Virus record (IMG/VR): IMGVR_UViG_3300043037_000040
Location: 1-46,237 of that record
Length of the DNA stretch: 46,237 bases
Strand: one strand, 5' to 3'
Origin: a virus
This document shows, in pieces, positions 1 through 7,242 of this stretch; position 1 is the first letter of the stretch, and every line of letters begins with the position of its first letter. Position numbers and translations under genes: made by a program. The notes under the pieces were generated by a model. The model worked only from the letters and a program-made list of their open reading frames with translations, was not told the origin of the DNA and did not search any database.

Positions 1-3000
1 GACCTAAGCCCGATCGACCGTGCCAAGTTCGAACAGCAGGCGCAGCAGTTGGAAGCGGTGATTGACCCGGCCTCGATCGATGACGTGGATATCGCCGTCA
101 ACCAGGCATGGATCCCGCTGTCGATCATCAGCGAGTACTTCACCGACAAGAACGCCAACGGCAACGAGTGGACCAAGAAACTTGCTCCGGTCGAAGTGAC
201 CTATGCCGACGGCATCTATACCGTGAGCGGGGGCAACGAGTACGGCGAGACCAAGCTGCTCGACACCTACCTCAACCGTACCGGCGTGCGCAAAGACGAC
301 AAGGCCACGCTCGAGGCGATGAATCGCGACTTCAAAACCTGGGCGCTGACGTCTGGTCACCGTGACGAACTGGAAGACCTGTACAACCGCAAGTTCCGCG
401 GCTTTGCCGAGCGCACCTATTCCGAAACGCCGTTCGAGATCCCCGGCCTGAATGCTGAAGGCCTGAAGACGTACCAATATTCCGGCCTGCGCTGGGCGAT
501 GGACGCCGGCAAGGGCATCATTGCCGCGGACGTCGGTCTGGGTAAGACGGCGCGGGGCCTGATCCTGGCGAGGATGGCCAAGGCCGATGGGAAGGCTGAT
601 CGCCCGATGATCGTGGTGCCGAAATCGGTCCTGGCCAACTGGTATGCCGAGGCTGAAAAGTGGTTCCCGGGTTCGCGTGTGCTGACGATCGGCGAGAGCT
701 ATTCGCGCGATGAAGACGGCAAGCTGATCGGCAAGCAGGACACCGTGGCCGAGCGCAAGCGCAAATACCACGACATGACCCAGAACGATTACGACTTCAT
801 CCTGATCAGCCAGCCGGCGTTCGAGGAGGTCGACGTCTCACCGGAGCTGAAGAACAACTACCTGTCCGATGACTTCTGGGTGCAGCGCGGCGAAAAGCTG
901 GGTAACGCGGGCGACAAGCGTATCAAGAAGGTCCGAGAAGCCTACGAGCAGTCCGTAGCCGGCCGAGAGTTCCAGGACCGCACCGACGCTATCAGCTTCG
1001 AGGACCTGGGCGTCGACATGCTTATCCTGGATGAAGGCCACGCCTACAAGAACCTGTACGCGGCGCGCAACCGCTTCGGCGAAACACCGAAGTTCCTCGG
1101 TGGCCAGGGCCAGTCGAACCGCGCGTTCGATATGTCGTTCAAAACCCGCTACATCCGCGACAACAACGACGGCAAGAACGTGTTCACCCTGACGGCCACG
1201 CCGACCAAAAACAGCCCGCTGGAAATCTACAGCATGCTGTCTTACGTCGCGCCGGAGGCCTTCGAAAAGATCGGGATCCGCAACAGCGAAGACTTCCTCG
1301 ATCGTTTCTGTGTGTTCACCACGGAAAACATCCTGAGCACCACCGGCGAGATCGAAGAGTCGTTGGTGACCAGCGGCTTCAAGAACATGGACGAATTGCG
1401 CGAGATCATGCGCCGCTACATCCACCGGACCACCGCTGAGGATGTCGGCCTGGTGCTGCCGTCGCGTGATGACCGCATGCACGCCGTTGATATGGATGAT
1501 CAGCAGAAAGCGGCTTACGTCGATCTGCGCGCCTTGGCTGAGGAGTCGGCCAAGAAGGACGACGCTACCGGCGACGGGCATATCTTCAGCATCATGGACA
1601 AGATGTCGAAGGCATCGATGGACCTGGAACTGTTGGATCCGGTCGCCTATGCCGGCCACGTTTCGCCGAAGTACCAGGCCGCGGCCAAGGAAATCACCAA
1701 CGGGGCCCAGGATGGCGGGCAAGTCGTGTTCTCTGACTTCGTCGCCTCCCACGAGAAAATCGCCGCTGAGCTGGTCAAGCGTGGCATCCCGCGCAACCAA
1801 ATCGCGATCATTAACGCCCAGGTGGCGAACAGCTCGCTGAAACGCCAGCGCATTGCCGACGATTTCAACGCCGGTAAAATCAAGGTGGTGATCGGCAACA
1901 CGGCCACCATGGGCGAGGGCATCAACCTGCAGGTGGGCACCACTGACATCCACCACCTTGATCTGCCGTGGGAGCCGGCGTCCATCCAGCAGCGCAACGG
2001 CCGAGGTCTGCGCCAGGGCAACATCAGCGAGGCGGTGCGGATTCACACCTACCTGTCCAAGGGCAGCTTTGACGGCTACAAATACCAGACCGTCGCCTCG
2101 AAGCGCGATTGGCAGGGCGATTTGTGGAACGGCGGCAACACGATCGCCAACCACAACCGGCCGGACAACCTGGCGCGCGAGGACATGCTGATCATGCTGG
2201 CCGCCGATCCGGACGAAGCCCGCAAGCAGTTCGCCGAGAACAAGTCGGCTGCGCTCGAGCGCCAGGGCAGCGAGAAACGTCGCGAAGTGGCCGTGCAGTT
2301 CACTCGCCTGCAAGGGCTCAAGCGCAGCTATTCGAAGCTGGCCGGCAAAGGTGGTCGCAGCGCGATCAAACTGGCGGCCGAGATCGAGAAAGCGCAAAAC
2401 AACCTGGCGAGTTCGAAGTGGTTCACCGCCAAGGATCTGTTGACCAGTGACGCTCCCGCGGTCGTGCACCCGGATACCGGCGCCGGGATTACCCTGGACA
2501 CCGTGCTGCATCTGGGGCCGAAGTCGAAAATCAGCGAGGGTGGTGATTGGGTGGTGACCGGGGTCAATCCTGAGGACGGCCGTCTGCGTCTGCGTCACTA
2601 CGCTGGTACCCGCTCGATGGGCGTGGAACTGTCCGATATCGGCAGCGACTTGTCCGTCAGCAAGCTGGACCATTCCGTTGAAGCCACCGAAATGGCGCGC
2701 CGTGCTGAAGAGACTGTCAGCTCCGGCGAGAACGCAATTACCTCCCCGGCGCAGGTGGCGCAGTTGCCGGCCGAAACCGTGAAGAAGCTTTACCCGCAGA
2801 TCCAGGCCCAGCTGAAGGAAGCACGCAAGGCGTACAAGATGCCCAGCGACTTCCAGAACGGCCGCGTGGGTTTGCTCGGCGCCGATGGTGTGCCGAAAGT
2901 GGTCACCTATTACAGCGACAAGGGCGAGGACGATTATCTGTTGGCCACCGATGAGCACCGGGCGAAAGTGCTTGATGCCTACGTCGGCGCCGAGCGCAGC

Positions 3001-3729
3001 AAGAAGTTCTCCATGGACTGGCAGTCGAACGGGCGCAAGAACAGCTCGGGCGGCAGCTACGTGTTTCGGCAGAAGTACGACGGCGGTTGGGACTGGTACA
3101 CAAACCCATGGGGCGAGGTCGGCAAAAAGCTGTTCGGTAGCGAGTTCGAGGCGGAAGCCATGCGCCGTGTGGCGCAGTCGGCCATCACTGAAGGGCGTCA
3201 CGCCAAGACACTGGCCGAAGCCTACCAGGCGCTGAAACCCCTGGCGCAGGTCGCTGGGTACGGCACGCCGAAGGTGACCATGCCGAAACGTGCCATCGCG
3301 ACCCTGTACGCCCAAGCGAAGCGCGTCGATCTGTTGGGCCAGGTGAGCAAATACGCCACCGGCGGTGACCAGAAGGCGGACCATCAGATTCTCAATGCGG
3401 ATCTGCCATTGATCAGTTCGCTGATCGAGCGTGCCAGTGTCTCAGGCCATCAGGACCTGGCGGCGGCAATGGTGCTCGACCACTGGAAGGATCAGCCGCG
3501 CAAGGCGCTGGAAATGCTCGCTACGGTGTCGGAGCAGCAACACGACAGCCGCTATTCTGGAACTACCACCGTTGTCGCGAAACAAGCCAAGCAGGCGATT
3601 CGTGTCCTGGTGCAGAATAATCCAGAGCTCGGCGCGCTGAAGATCGACGAGCTCCCTTGGGCGTTGAAGCATATCTACCCGGCACGGGCCGGAACCCTGG
3701 GTGAAGCCCTGCAGGAGAACGCAGCATGA
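1..3729 (+). CDS. SNF2/DarB-like helicase, 5' partial
   Basis: The reading frame is open at base 1, so the N-terminus lies outside the window; the first internal start is a TTG at 49. About 1242 residues are visible. Superfamily 2 helicase motifs appear in order: Walker A DVGLGKT (near visible residue 178), DEGH box (near 345), TATPT (near 398), and a C-terminal helicase half with a GEGINLQ and NGRGLRQGN arginine-finger region (near 640-670). The last 500 residues match no domain I recognise. Very long SNF2-type ATPases among head genes are typical of DarB-like antirestriction proteins that are packaged in the virion and injected, sometimes with an N-terminal methylase domain; such a domain could lie upstream. 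The helicase fold is clear from the sequence, and the antirestriction role is inference. The stop overlaps the next start by 4 bp (ATGA). Confidence 0.85.
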   Translation, partial: DLSPIDRAKFEQQAQQLEAVIDPASIDDVDIAVNQAWIPLSIISEYFTDKNANGNEWTKKLAPVEVTYADGIYTVSGGNEYGETKLLDTYLNRTGVRKDDKATLEAMNRDFKTWALTSGHRDELEDLYNRKFRGFAERTYSETPFEIPGLNAEGLKTYQYSGLRWAMDAGKGIIAADVGLGKTARGLILARMAKADGKADRPMIVVPKSVLANWYAEAEKWFPGSRVLTIGESYSRDEDGKLIGKQDTVAERKRKYHDMTQNDYDFILISQPAFEEVDVSPELKNNYLSDDFWVQRGEKLGNAGDKRIKKVREAYEQSVAGREFQDRTDAISFEDLGVDMLILDEGHAYKNLYAARNRFGETPKFLGGQGQSNRAFDMSFKTRYIRDNNDGKNVFTLTATPTKNSPLEIYSMLSYVAPEAFEKIGIRNSEDFLDRFCVFTTENILSTTGEIEESLVTSGFKNMDELREIMRRYIHRTTAEDVGLVLPSRDDRMHAVDMDDQQKAAYVDLRALAEESAKKDDATGDGHIFSIMDKMSKASMDLELLDPVAYAGHVSPKYQAAAKEITNGAQDGGQVVFSDFVASHEKIAAELVKRGIPRNQIAIINAQVANSSLKRQRIADDFNAGKIKVVIGNTATMGEGINLQVGTTDIHHLDLPWEPASIQQRNGRGLRQGNISEAVRIHTYLSKGSFDGYKYQTVASKRDWQGDLWNGGNTIANHNRPDNLAREDMLIMLAADPDEARKQFAENKSAALERQGSEKRREVAVQFTRLQGLKRSYSKLAGKGGRSAIKLAAEIEKAQNNLASSKWFTAKDLLTSDAPAVVHPDTGAGITLDTVLHLGPKSKISEGGDWVVTGVNPEDGRLRLRHYAGTRSMGVELSDIGSDLSVSKLDHSVEATEMARRAEETVSSGENAITSPAQVAQLPAETVKKLYPQIQAQLKEARKAYKMPSDFQNGRVGLLGADGVPKVVTYYSDKGEDDYLLATDEHRAKVLDAYVGAERSKKFSMDWQSNGRKNSSGGSYVFRQKYDGGWDWYTNPWGEVGKKLFGSEFEAEAMRRVAQSAITEGRHAKTLAEAYQALKPLAQVAGYGTPKVTMPKRAIATLYAQAKRVDLLGQVSKYATGGDQKADHQILNADLPLISSLIERASVSGHQDLAAAMVLDHWKDQPRKALEMLATVSEQQHDSRYSGTTTVVAKQAKQAIRVLVQNNPELGALKIDELPWALKHIYPARAGTLGEALQENAA

Positions 3730-4052
3730 CCGTCTCGGCAAAAGAATACGCGGCGAATGTGCGCAAGCTTCTGGATGAAGACCCGAAGCGCTATCGAAAC
3801 TTCGGCGTCTATTGGTTCTTCATCAAGGCGTTGCTGAAGAAGTTCTACGACCGCAACCAGATGCCAATACTGGGGCCTTATGTCGATCCCGAAGTGGTCG
3901 CCGCCATGCCTCCGTTCGAAACCCTGGAAGCGGCATTAACCGCCGCGGCCGAGGAATATGGCAGAAACGCCGTGTTCAATTTGGGCAGATCGACTGTAAC
4001 CGCCGAAAATGGTGAAGAAATAACGATATTTGATAACGATGTGGGGTTGTAA
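3726..4052 (+). CDS. hypothetical protein, 108 aa
   Basis: The start codon overlaps the stop of the helicase gene (ATGA), so the two are probably translationally coupled. The product is soluble, with a basic, aromatic segment near residues 20-45 (RNFGVYWFF, KKFYDRNQ) and an acidic C-terminus. No signal peptide, membrane segment or familiar motif is visible. It is the last gene before a 900-bp gene-poor region, and a 7-bp perfect hairpin with a GGGG loop (4082-4099) lies 30 bp after its stop. Function unknown. Confidence 0.7.
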   Translation: MTVSAKEYAANVRKLLDEDPKRYRNFGVYWFFIKALLKKFYDRNQMPILGPYVDPEVVAAMPPFETLEAALTAAAEEYGRNAVFNLGRSTVTAENGEEITIFDNDVGL

Positions 4053-4081
4053 TTCGTGTTGTCGTTGGTCTATTGTGCATC

Positions 4082-4432
4082 CAGCGATGGGGATCGCTGA
4101 TTGGGTGTTGTGTGTTCCCGGGCCAGCCGGGCTAGTTGAAGCACAAGGTTCCCTCCTTGCTTTGTGCAGACGCTGGGTAAGCTGGACGTCAGGGCGTGGA
4201 GAGGGCGGCTGAAAATCCCACGCAGTACGGCACGGGGTCACTTCCATAAAGTGTTCCGCCCTGGGAGCCGTCCTTAAAAACTGATAGACCTGTTGCGGTG
4301 GGGTGACGGGATCAGTAAGTAGAGGTCGCTGACAGTCTGGAAAGACAGACACAACTTTTTATCAGTGTGGTCCTTGGTCTGGTTGAAGACTCACTCGTCC
4401 TGATGCACTCGTCGGGTCAGGGACTACATCTA
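4082..4432 (+). ncRNA. candidate structured RNA upstream of tRNA
   Basis: There is no convincing gene in 4053-4444, but the stretch is dense in complementary segments. These are CAGCGAT/ATCGCTG (4082-4099); CCCGG/CCGGG (4117-4131); GCACAA/TTGTGC (4141-4167) enclosing a T-loop-like CAAGG-TTCCCT-CCTTG; GCGTGG/CCACGC (4194-4223); AGGGCGG/CCGCCCT (4202-4262), which competes with GGGCGGCT/AGCCGTCC (4203-4274); CACTT/AAGTG (4239-4253); a GGAA (GNRA) tetraloop on GTCT/AGAC (4335-4346); GTCT/AGAC (4377-4390); and CCTGA/TCAGG (4399-4421). CTGAT/ATCAG (4281-4315) and GACCT/AGGTC (4287-4327) would interlock as a pseudoknot. The pairs were found by eye. Whether this is one RNA, and its ends, cannot be settled here. 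Large ornate RNAs (GOLLD, ROOL) are known from phage genomes next to tRNAs; membership is speculation. Confidence 0.4.
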
Positions 4433-4444
4433 ATACAAAGTTTT

Positions 4445-4521
4445 TGCGGGGTAGAGCAGCCCGGTAGCTCGCAAGGCTCATAACCTTGAGGTCGCTGGTT
4501 CAAATCCAGCCCCCGCAACCA
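4445..4521 (+). tRNA. tRNA-Met (CAT), fMet-derived
   Basis: A full cloverleaf of 77 nt is visible. The acceptor stem is TGCGGGG/CCCCGCA, the D stem GAGC/GCTC, the anticodon stem CAAGG/CCTTG with loop CTCATAA (anticodon CAT), the T arm GCTGG-TTCAAAT-CCAGC, and discriminator A with encoded CCA. The body closely follows bacterial initiator tRNA-fMet (AGCCCGGTA D loop, GGTTCAAAT T loop). Two initiator hallmarks are changed: base 1 is T and pairs with A72, where initiators keep a C1-A72 mismatch, and the anticodon stem has A-T at 29:41 instead of the third G-C pair. It may therefore act as an elongator, or as an initiator-like tRNA with altered formylation or start selection. A run of five T ends at its first base. 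Confidence 0.95.
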
Positions 4522-4636
4522 TATTCGACTCTGCACAGCTTAAAACGCTGTCCTGACGAGAATGGCGGTAATGGCAAGCTTCTGGCCCATACATCCTGGA
4601 GAGACAGGACCGACGCAACCTGGCCGCCCAGGCTGT

Positions 4637-4797
4637 ATCGGACAAGTATCAAGCCTGCGCGGCATAGGCTGTACAACGGGAAGCGCATACACACTTGGCC
4701 CTGGGGGCTTCAAGTTCGCAGCCAACCGATGCCTGGGGTTCGAATCCCCCTAGATTGCGCAGTAAGCCGGGCCCGGCCTACTTGATACTTGTCCGAT
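4637..4797 (+). ncRNA. candidate structured RNA closed by 17-bp inverted repeat
   Basis: A perfect 17-bp inverted repeat (4637-4653 and 4781-4797; outer bases ATCGGACAAG and CTTGTCCGAT) closes a 127-nt segment. Inside lies a second stem, CTGCGCGG/TTGCGCAG (4655-4662 and 4755-4762, two G-T pairs). Within that are a hairpin GGCT/AGCC (about 4706-4722) and a TpsiC-arm consensus hairpin GGGG-TTCGAAT-CCCC (4735-4749). A 12-bp palindrome of G and C sits at 4766-4777. I could not fold a complete tRNA around the T-arm, because no matching D and anticodon arms or CCA follow. It could be a tRNA remnant, a tRNA-like domain of a larger RNA, or an attachment-site relic copied from a tRNA 3' end. No integrase is visible in the window. 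Confidence 0.45.
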
Positions 4798-4919
4798 GCA
4801 GAAAGCTCGTGACAACTGAAACATGAGATCGCCCCCGCTTCGCACAGTGGGCTTAGGTTCCGTCCCTTTGGGGTCACCGCGGGCCAAGGGGCGACAGGTA
4901 CCGAGTAGGGCTTTCTGCA
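4797..4919 (+). ncRNA. second inverted-repeat-bounded structured segment
   Basis: An inverted repeat with arms TGCAGAAAGC (4797-4806) and GCTTTCTGCA (4910-4919) is perfect over 10 bp and can be extended inward by a T-G and a C-G pair. It starts on the last base of the preceding 17-bp repeat, so the two structures abut. The interior is GC-rich, with GCCC/GGGC (4831-4852), CCC/GGG around 4865-4873 and another T-loop-like sequence GGTTCCGTCC. No credible gene is present on either strand. The HU gene starts 34 bp downstream, so this could also be the long 5' leader of that gene. Seen by eye only. Confidence 0.35.
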
Positions 4920-4953
4920 ACACCTTCAACCCAAAAGCACGGATGAGTACTCG

Positions 4954-5229
4954 ATGAATAAGCAAGATCTGATTGACGCAGTTGCAGAACGCGCCGCCGT
5001 CTCCAAGGCCGTCGCAAAGGATGTTCTTGATTCGATTCTGCATGAAGTGCAGGACGCATTGGCTCACGGCCAGGAAGTTCGCCTGGTGGGCTTCGGCACG
5101 TTCAAGACGACCGAACGCACCGCCCGTGTTGGCCGCAACCCTCAAACCGGCGCCGCGCTGCAGATTGCTGCTGCCATCGTACCGAAGTTCGCCCCGGGCG
5201 CTGACTTCAAGGCCGCTGTGAATCGCTGA
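4954..5229 (+). CDS. HU-family DNA-binding protein
   Basis: The 91-residue product has the length and layout of HU/IHF proteins. It opens with MNKQDLIDAVAERA, carries the dimer core ending in EVRLVGFGTF, and then the beta-arm with GRNPQTGAALQI (GRNP is the usual HU arm motif), ending FKAAVNR. HU proteins bind and bend double-stranded DNA without strict sequence specificity; in a phage they may compact DNA or serve as architectural factors in replication or transcription. The upstream 900 bp is non-coding and structured. A second, divergent HU/IHF-like gene lies at 41978-42256 on the other strand. The start at 4954 follows family length; the Shine-Dalgarno (CGGA) is weak. Confidence 0.95.
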   Translation: MNKQDLIDAVAERAAVSKAVAKDVLDSILHEVQDALAHGQEVRLVGFGTFKTTERTARVGRNPQTGAALQIAAAIVPKFAPGADFKAAVNR

Positions 5230-5302
5230 TTCAACCAACGCCACTGATGCCGATCTGGCCAGCCCGCACACGCGGTTAACCCTTCCCCCCGATCCAGAGG
5301 CA

Positions 5303-5623
5303 ATGCCGATGCGAATTTTCCGAAGTCTTTCCATGTTCTGCGCGATGGCTTTTGCCATGTGCGGGTTCCAGTTTGCCGGCGCCGCCGAGACCGTGGCATA
5401 TCGCCTGTGCTCGCTGTCGGCCTATGACGGCCTTGGCTATCACGCCAGCGTCGACAAGCTGCACGCCGAGTTGGCGTACAACGCCGATGCCAAGGTGGTG
5501 CTTGCCTCTACGGTAAATTCCGACTTGATGCGCGACAGTAACGGCTTCCGACAAACCTCTGCGATTGAGACCGGCGAACAGATCGGCGTCGGTGAAGGCA
5601 TTGCCAAGCCCAGTATCAGCTGA
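5303..5623 (+). CDS. small exported protein with Sec signal peptide
   Basis: The N-terminus reads as a signal peptide: MRIFR basic start, hydrophobic core SMFCAMAFAMCGFQF, then AGAAET as a likely cleavage region near residue 28 (signal peptidase I, AxA). The mature part of about 78 residues is short and polar, with one cysteine (C36), and matches no family I recognise. The start is ATG 5303 or ATG 5309; AGAGG lies upstream. A strong intrinsic terminator follows at 5642-5669. The product is probably periplasmic during infection. Function unknown. Confidence 0.65.
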   Translation: MPMRIFRSLSMFCAMAFAMCGFQFAGAAETVAYRLCSLSAYDGLGYHASVDKLHAELAYNADAKVVLASTVNSDLMRDSNGFRQTSAIETGEQIGVGEGIAKPSIS

Positions 5624-5641
5624 CTGAAAAAGTCGTCGTGT

Positions 5642-5669
5642 AAAAAACCCGCCATGCGCGGGTTTTTTT
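5642..5669 (+). terminator. rho-independent terminator
   Basis: Stem CCCGC (5648-5652) and GCGGG (5658-5662), extended by the A run before and the T run after it, closes a CATGC loop and is followed by seven T. It ends the HU/exported-protein unit. The A/T symmetry would also allow use in the other direction. Confidence 0.9.
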
Positions 5670-5680
5670 GTGCCTGCAAA

Positions 5681-5701
5681 TCGTGACGCCATGATGCGTC
5701 C
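5681..5701 (+). promoter_or_regulatory. phage late-promoter-like element, copy 1
   Basis: TCGTGAC-GC-CATGAT followed by GCGTCC, with ATA at offset 21 where other copies have ATG. It lies just after the terminator at 5642-5669 and 53 bp before the fibre-gene start at 5734. The first T is 5681; A at offset 10 and T at offset 14 are present. GACGC/GCGTC form a small hairpin inside it. Confidence 0.6.
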
Positions 5702-5733
5702 ATAGAATTCACGTTTCACGCGGGCGAGAACTG

Positions 5734-6045
5734 ATGATTATCAAACAGGGCGATACGTTTCTGCTGCCGCTCCAAATTTCCGTTGATGGGCAACCACAGG
5801 ACCTGACGGACTGGTCTATCAGATCCTGCGTGAGTAGCGTGTCCGGGGTCATGGCTGAGTTTGATATCGAGTATCCAGACCGTGCAGCTGGGAAAGTTCT
5901 GCTGCGGGCCGACACATCCGCCTGGAAGATCGGCACTTATTCATTCGATATCCGTTACACCACCGATTCTGAACAGGTCACCACCACCGCATCTGAGGTG
6001 ATCCAGGTGATCAAGTCAGACACGCCATCATTGGTGACACCATGA
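5734..6045 (+). CDS. small beta-rich structural protein
   Basis: The 103-residue product is predicted to be soluble and rich in beta structure (alternating hydrophobics such as TFLLPLQISVDG and YSFDIRYTTDSE). This is the pattern of small immunoglobulin-like phage fibre or tail accessory domains. It heads a run of five genes with 4-bp overlaps or gaps of a few bases, all short and structural-looking. Transcription probably starts at the TCGTGAC element 53 bp upstream; GGGCGAG before the ATG is a modest Shine-Dalgarno. I cannot name a specific family. Confidence 0.65.
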   Translation: MIIKQGDTFLLPLQISVDGQPQDLTDWSIRSCVSSVSGVMAEFDIEYPDRAAGKVLLRADTSAWKIGTYSFDIRYTTDSEQVTTTASEVIQVIKSDTPSLVTP

Positions 6046-6266
6046 TCATTGCTACGGCAAGTCGGAGCGGCACCATCACAGCAGTCGGCGAAATGTTGGT
6101 GTCTGGGGCGAAGCTGAAAATCAGTTTGCATTCCGTCAGTGCCTCGAGCATTGGCGGTCTGAGCATTAAAACCAGTGAAACTAGTCTACGTGGCCCTCCA
6201 GGGTTGCCCGGTGCAGGTTCACTCCCTACCGATCCGCTCGCCTACTACATCCTCGCCAAGGGGTAA
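6042..6266 (+). CDS. small fibre-like protein with Gly-Pro repeat
   Basis: The 74-residue product overlaps the previous gene by ATGA. Residues 1-50 are Ser/Thr/Ile-rich and beta-like; residues 50-60 contain a short collagen-like stretch (GPPGLPGAG); the end is LAYYILAKG. Such joints are common in phage fibres, where a Gly-Pro hinge links an attachment segment to a trimeric shaft. It may be a connector peptide for the fibre genes that follow. Function inferred from position and composition only. Confidence 0.6.
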   Translation: MIIATASRSGTITAVGEMLVSGAKLKISLHSVSASSIGGLSIKTSETSLRGPPGLPGAGSLPTDPLAYYILAKG

Positions 6267-6271
6267 TTTAT

Positions 6272-6754
6272 ATGTCTCTCGAAACGCAAATCACATCGCT
6301 GGTCACTGCTATCGGCACTGACATCAAAGCGTTAAGACTGGCTGATGGTGATCTTTCCACGCTGACCACTACGGCCAAATCTTCGTTGGTGGCGGCGCTG
6401 AACGAGCTGAAAACACTGATCGGAACCGGCGGTGGAGCGGCGATCAACGACGCCAGCACCACCAGCACCACCACAACCTGGTCAGCTCAGAAGTCGACAG
6501 CTGCTATCGATGCAGCCGTAACTGCACTGGTGGCAAGCTCTCCATCTACATTGAATACGCTCAATGAGCTGGCTACCGCACTGGGCAATGATCCGAACTA
6601 TGCAACAACCATCGCCACGGCAATGGGAAACCGTATCCGTTTTGATGCGGCGCAGACACTGACTACGCCACAACAGGCCCAGGCTTGCGCGAACATTGGT
6701 GTGGGTGATCCAGCGCATAACTTCGTCACTGACTACACCACCGCCAAGGCGTAA
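6272..6754 (+). CDS. putative virion (head or tail) fibre protein
   Basis: The 160-residue product has a helical N-terminus (MSLETQITSLVTAIGTDIKAL), a Ser/Thr/Gly-rich middle, and a segment LNTLNELATALGNDPNYAT that recurs in phage head and tail fibre shafts. The C-terminus (TPQQAQACANIGV, DYTTAKA) is also typical of fibre joints. The first 21 residues are nearly duplicated at the start of the next gene, which suggests a shared anchoring or trimerisation tag. Shine-Dalgarno AAGGGG lies upstream. Confidence 0.65.
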   Translation: MSLETQITSLVTAIGTDIKALRLADGDLSTLTTTAKSSLVAALNELKTLIGTGGGAAINDASTTSTTTTWSAQKSTAAIDAAVTALVASSPSTLNTLNELATALGNDPNYATTIATAMGNRIRFDAAQTLTTPQQAQACANIGVGDPAHNFVTDYTTAKA

Positions 6755-6756
6755 CC

Positions 6757-7242
6757 ATGAGCCTGATCGACACCATAACTGCGCTGGCCCAGGCGATCGG
6801 GGCCGACATAAAAAGTCTGACCGCGAACAAGGTGTCGGTTGTTGCGGGCAAGGGTTTGTCGACCAACGATTACACGACAGCGGAGAAAACCAAGCTCGGT
6901 ACTACGCGTGCGTCTGGGTTTGACGACCTGGTCACGATCTCGGCAGCTACTGGCACGGTGACACTGAACATGTCCTTGGCCACGTCGTTCGAGCTGACAC
7001 TGACCGGAAACACGACGATCGCGTTCTCGAACATGCCAGTGCCGTCTGGACAAGTGTTTTCGTTCGTGGTGCGGATCACGCAAGGTGCAACACTGCGCAC
7101 GGTGACCTGGCCGGGTTCTGTCACCTGGCTGACTGTGGGCGCCGTGAAGGTTGCTGACCCTGCCGTGAACAAGATGGTCGAGTACGTTTTTAGCACCAAA
7201 AACGGCACGGTGATCGAAGGCGGCAAAGGTAGGTACACATGA
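6757..7242 (+). CDS. putative virion fibre protein, paralogous N-terminus
   Basis: The 161-residue product begins MSLIDTITALAQAIGADIKSL, a near copy of the previous protein's start. It continues through a joint (GLSTNDYTTAEKTKL) found in many fibre proteins into a beta-sandwich-like C-terminal domain (residues about 65-160). In that domain, repeats such as GTVTLNMSLATSFELTLTGN resemble head-fibre and tail-fibre knob domains. The gene starts 2 bp after the previous stop and overlaps the next start by 4 bp. A role as a surface fibre is inferred from architecture; capsid and tail are both possible sites. Confidence 0.65.
   Translation: MSLIDTITALAQAIGADIKSLTANKVSVVAGKGLSTNDYTTAEKTKLGTTRASGFDDLVTISAATGTVTLNMSLATSFELTLTGNTTIAFSNMPVPSGQVFSFVVRITQGATLRTVTWPGSVTWLTVGAVKVADPAVNKMVEYVFSTKNGTVIEGGKGRYT

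Noticed and set aside
838-3384. Long open frame on the minus strand opposite the first helicase
   Set aside because: Antisense shadow of a GC-rich gene: no ribosome site, no domain, and the plus-strand frame has clear helicase motifs. The same applies to the minus frame at 10185-12542.
4392-4413. Direct repeat CACTCGTC x2 as a CRISPR-like or iteron array
   Set aside because: Only two copies of 8 bp, 14 bp apart; better explained as part of a hairpin in the structured region.
4399-4421. Hammerhead-like CTGATG near 4400
   Set aside because: The conserved CTGATGA and GAAA core is incomplete and no three-stem fold could be drawn.
4807-4828. TCGTGAC at 4807 as another copy of the late element
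   Set aside because: The second block fails: offset 10 is T and offset 14 is A. It lies inside a structured region with no gene start near the expected offset.
6032-6046. TGGTGAC-AC-CATGAT at the 5734/6042 gene junction
   Set aside because: One mismatch in the first block, and its bases are explained by the overlapping stop and start codons; probably chance.
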